DNA from: Nematopogon swammerdamellus | Taxonomy: Eukaryota; Arthropoda; Insecta; Lepidoptera; Adelidae | Reading direction: 5' to 3' | Assembly (NCBI GenBank): GCA_946902875.1 | Contig: OX336345.1 | Coordinates: 9,393,395 to 9,457,394, forward strand | Length of the DNA: 64,000 bases | Shown here: in pieces, positions 63,936 to 64,000 of the stretch | Layout: every line of letters begins with the position of its first letter | Position numbering within the stretch: position 1 is the first letter of the stretch | Program-made: the position numbers and the translations under genes | Notes under the pieces: generated by a model | Seen by the model: only the letters and a program-made list of their open reading frames with translations | The model's database searches: none | What the model was told of the DNA's origin: nothing

Positions 63936-64000
63936 TGTTCATAATGTATTATTATTAAATAGTTTAGATCATAACATTTTAAAAGTAAACTTATTTTCAT

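Larger units (their letters stand above)
51415..64000. other. 5' flank of the receptor gene, no second gene recognised
   Basis: No coding exon was recognised between the inferred 5'UTR exon and the right edge. Repeats occupy parts of 53190-54010, 54400-54478, 55522-55904, 55980-56200, 57180-57350, 59085-59791, 60410-60560 and 60950-62800, plus 62900-63190 and 63700-63935. About 51850-53150, 56230-57170 and 57360-59080 are unique AT-rich sequence. Confidence 0.6.

Overview
The window is animal genomic DNA, almost certainly from a moth or butterfly. The inter-exon DNA is AT-rich and packed with short interspersed repeats, 5'-truncated non-LTR elements, foldback MITEs and degraded mariner-like transposases of the kinds usual in Lepidoptera. 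Nothing bacterial, phage-like or plasmid-like is present. I cannot name the species.

One host gene is visible, on the minus strand. Eight coding exons (51132 down to 2299) encode the signal peptide and most of the amino-terminal domain of a kainate-type ionotropic glutamate receptor subunit: 353 residues, 1059 nt. Every exon has a GT donor and an AG acceptor, and all junction phases agree. One exon is a 21-nt microexon (3008-3028). The gene runs off the left edge, so the ligand-binding domain, the pore and the remaining transmembrane segments lie outside. The start codon sits one base inside an acceptor, so a 5'UTR exon is inferred near 51414, with a GC-rich block at about 51720-51850 as a possible promoter region. 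Introns are 0.4 to 20.8 kb long.

The rest is intron or upstream DNA colonised by repeats. Three SINE-like groups recur. Group A has a tRNA Ser/Leu-like head. Group B has a composite head, part tRNA-like and part 5S-rRNA-like. Group C has a head of unknown origin. A and B have different heads and tails but share a central block, and one group B body carries a group C head. LINE material includes a 2.8-kb CR1/Jockey-like element with an RT domain and a SINE inserted in it (11030-13826), several RTE 3' ends (two rearranged by 5' inversion, one nested in another LINE with a 12-bp target duplication) and fragments of at least four other LINE families. DNA-transposon remains include two mariner/Tc1-type transposase relics and several foldback MITE families, one with arms of 174 bp in which I found no mismatch.

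Region by region: 1-2298 intron; 2299-3616 exons 8, 7 and 6; 3617-8660 intron 5 (foldbacks, mariner relic, minisatellite); 8661-8802 exon 5; 8803-22417 intron 4 (LINEs, SINEs, hairpins); 22418-22575 exon 4; 25472-25656 exon 3; 30102-30257 exon 2; 30258-51056 intron 1; 51057-51133 exon 1; 51134-64000 5' flank with SINEs, a higher-order tandem repeat and foldbacks. The candidates most worth following are the modular SINE set with its tRNA/5S composite head, the recent foldbacks and hairpins, and the receptor microexon that carries an N-glycosylation sequon.
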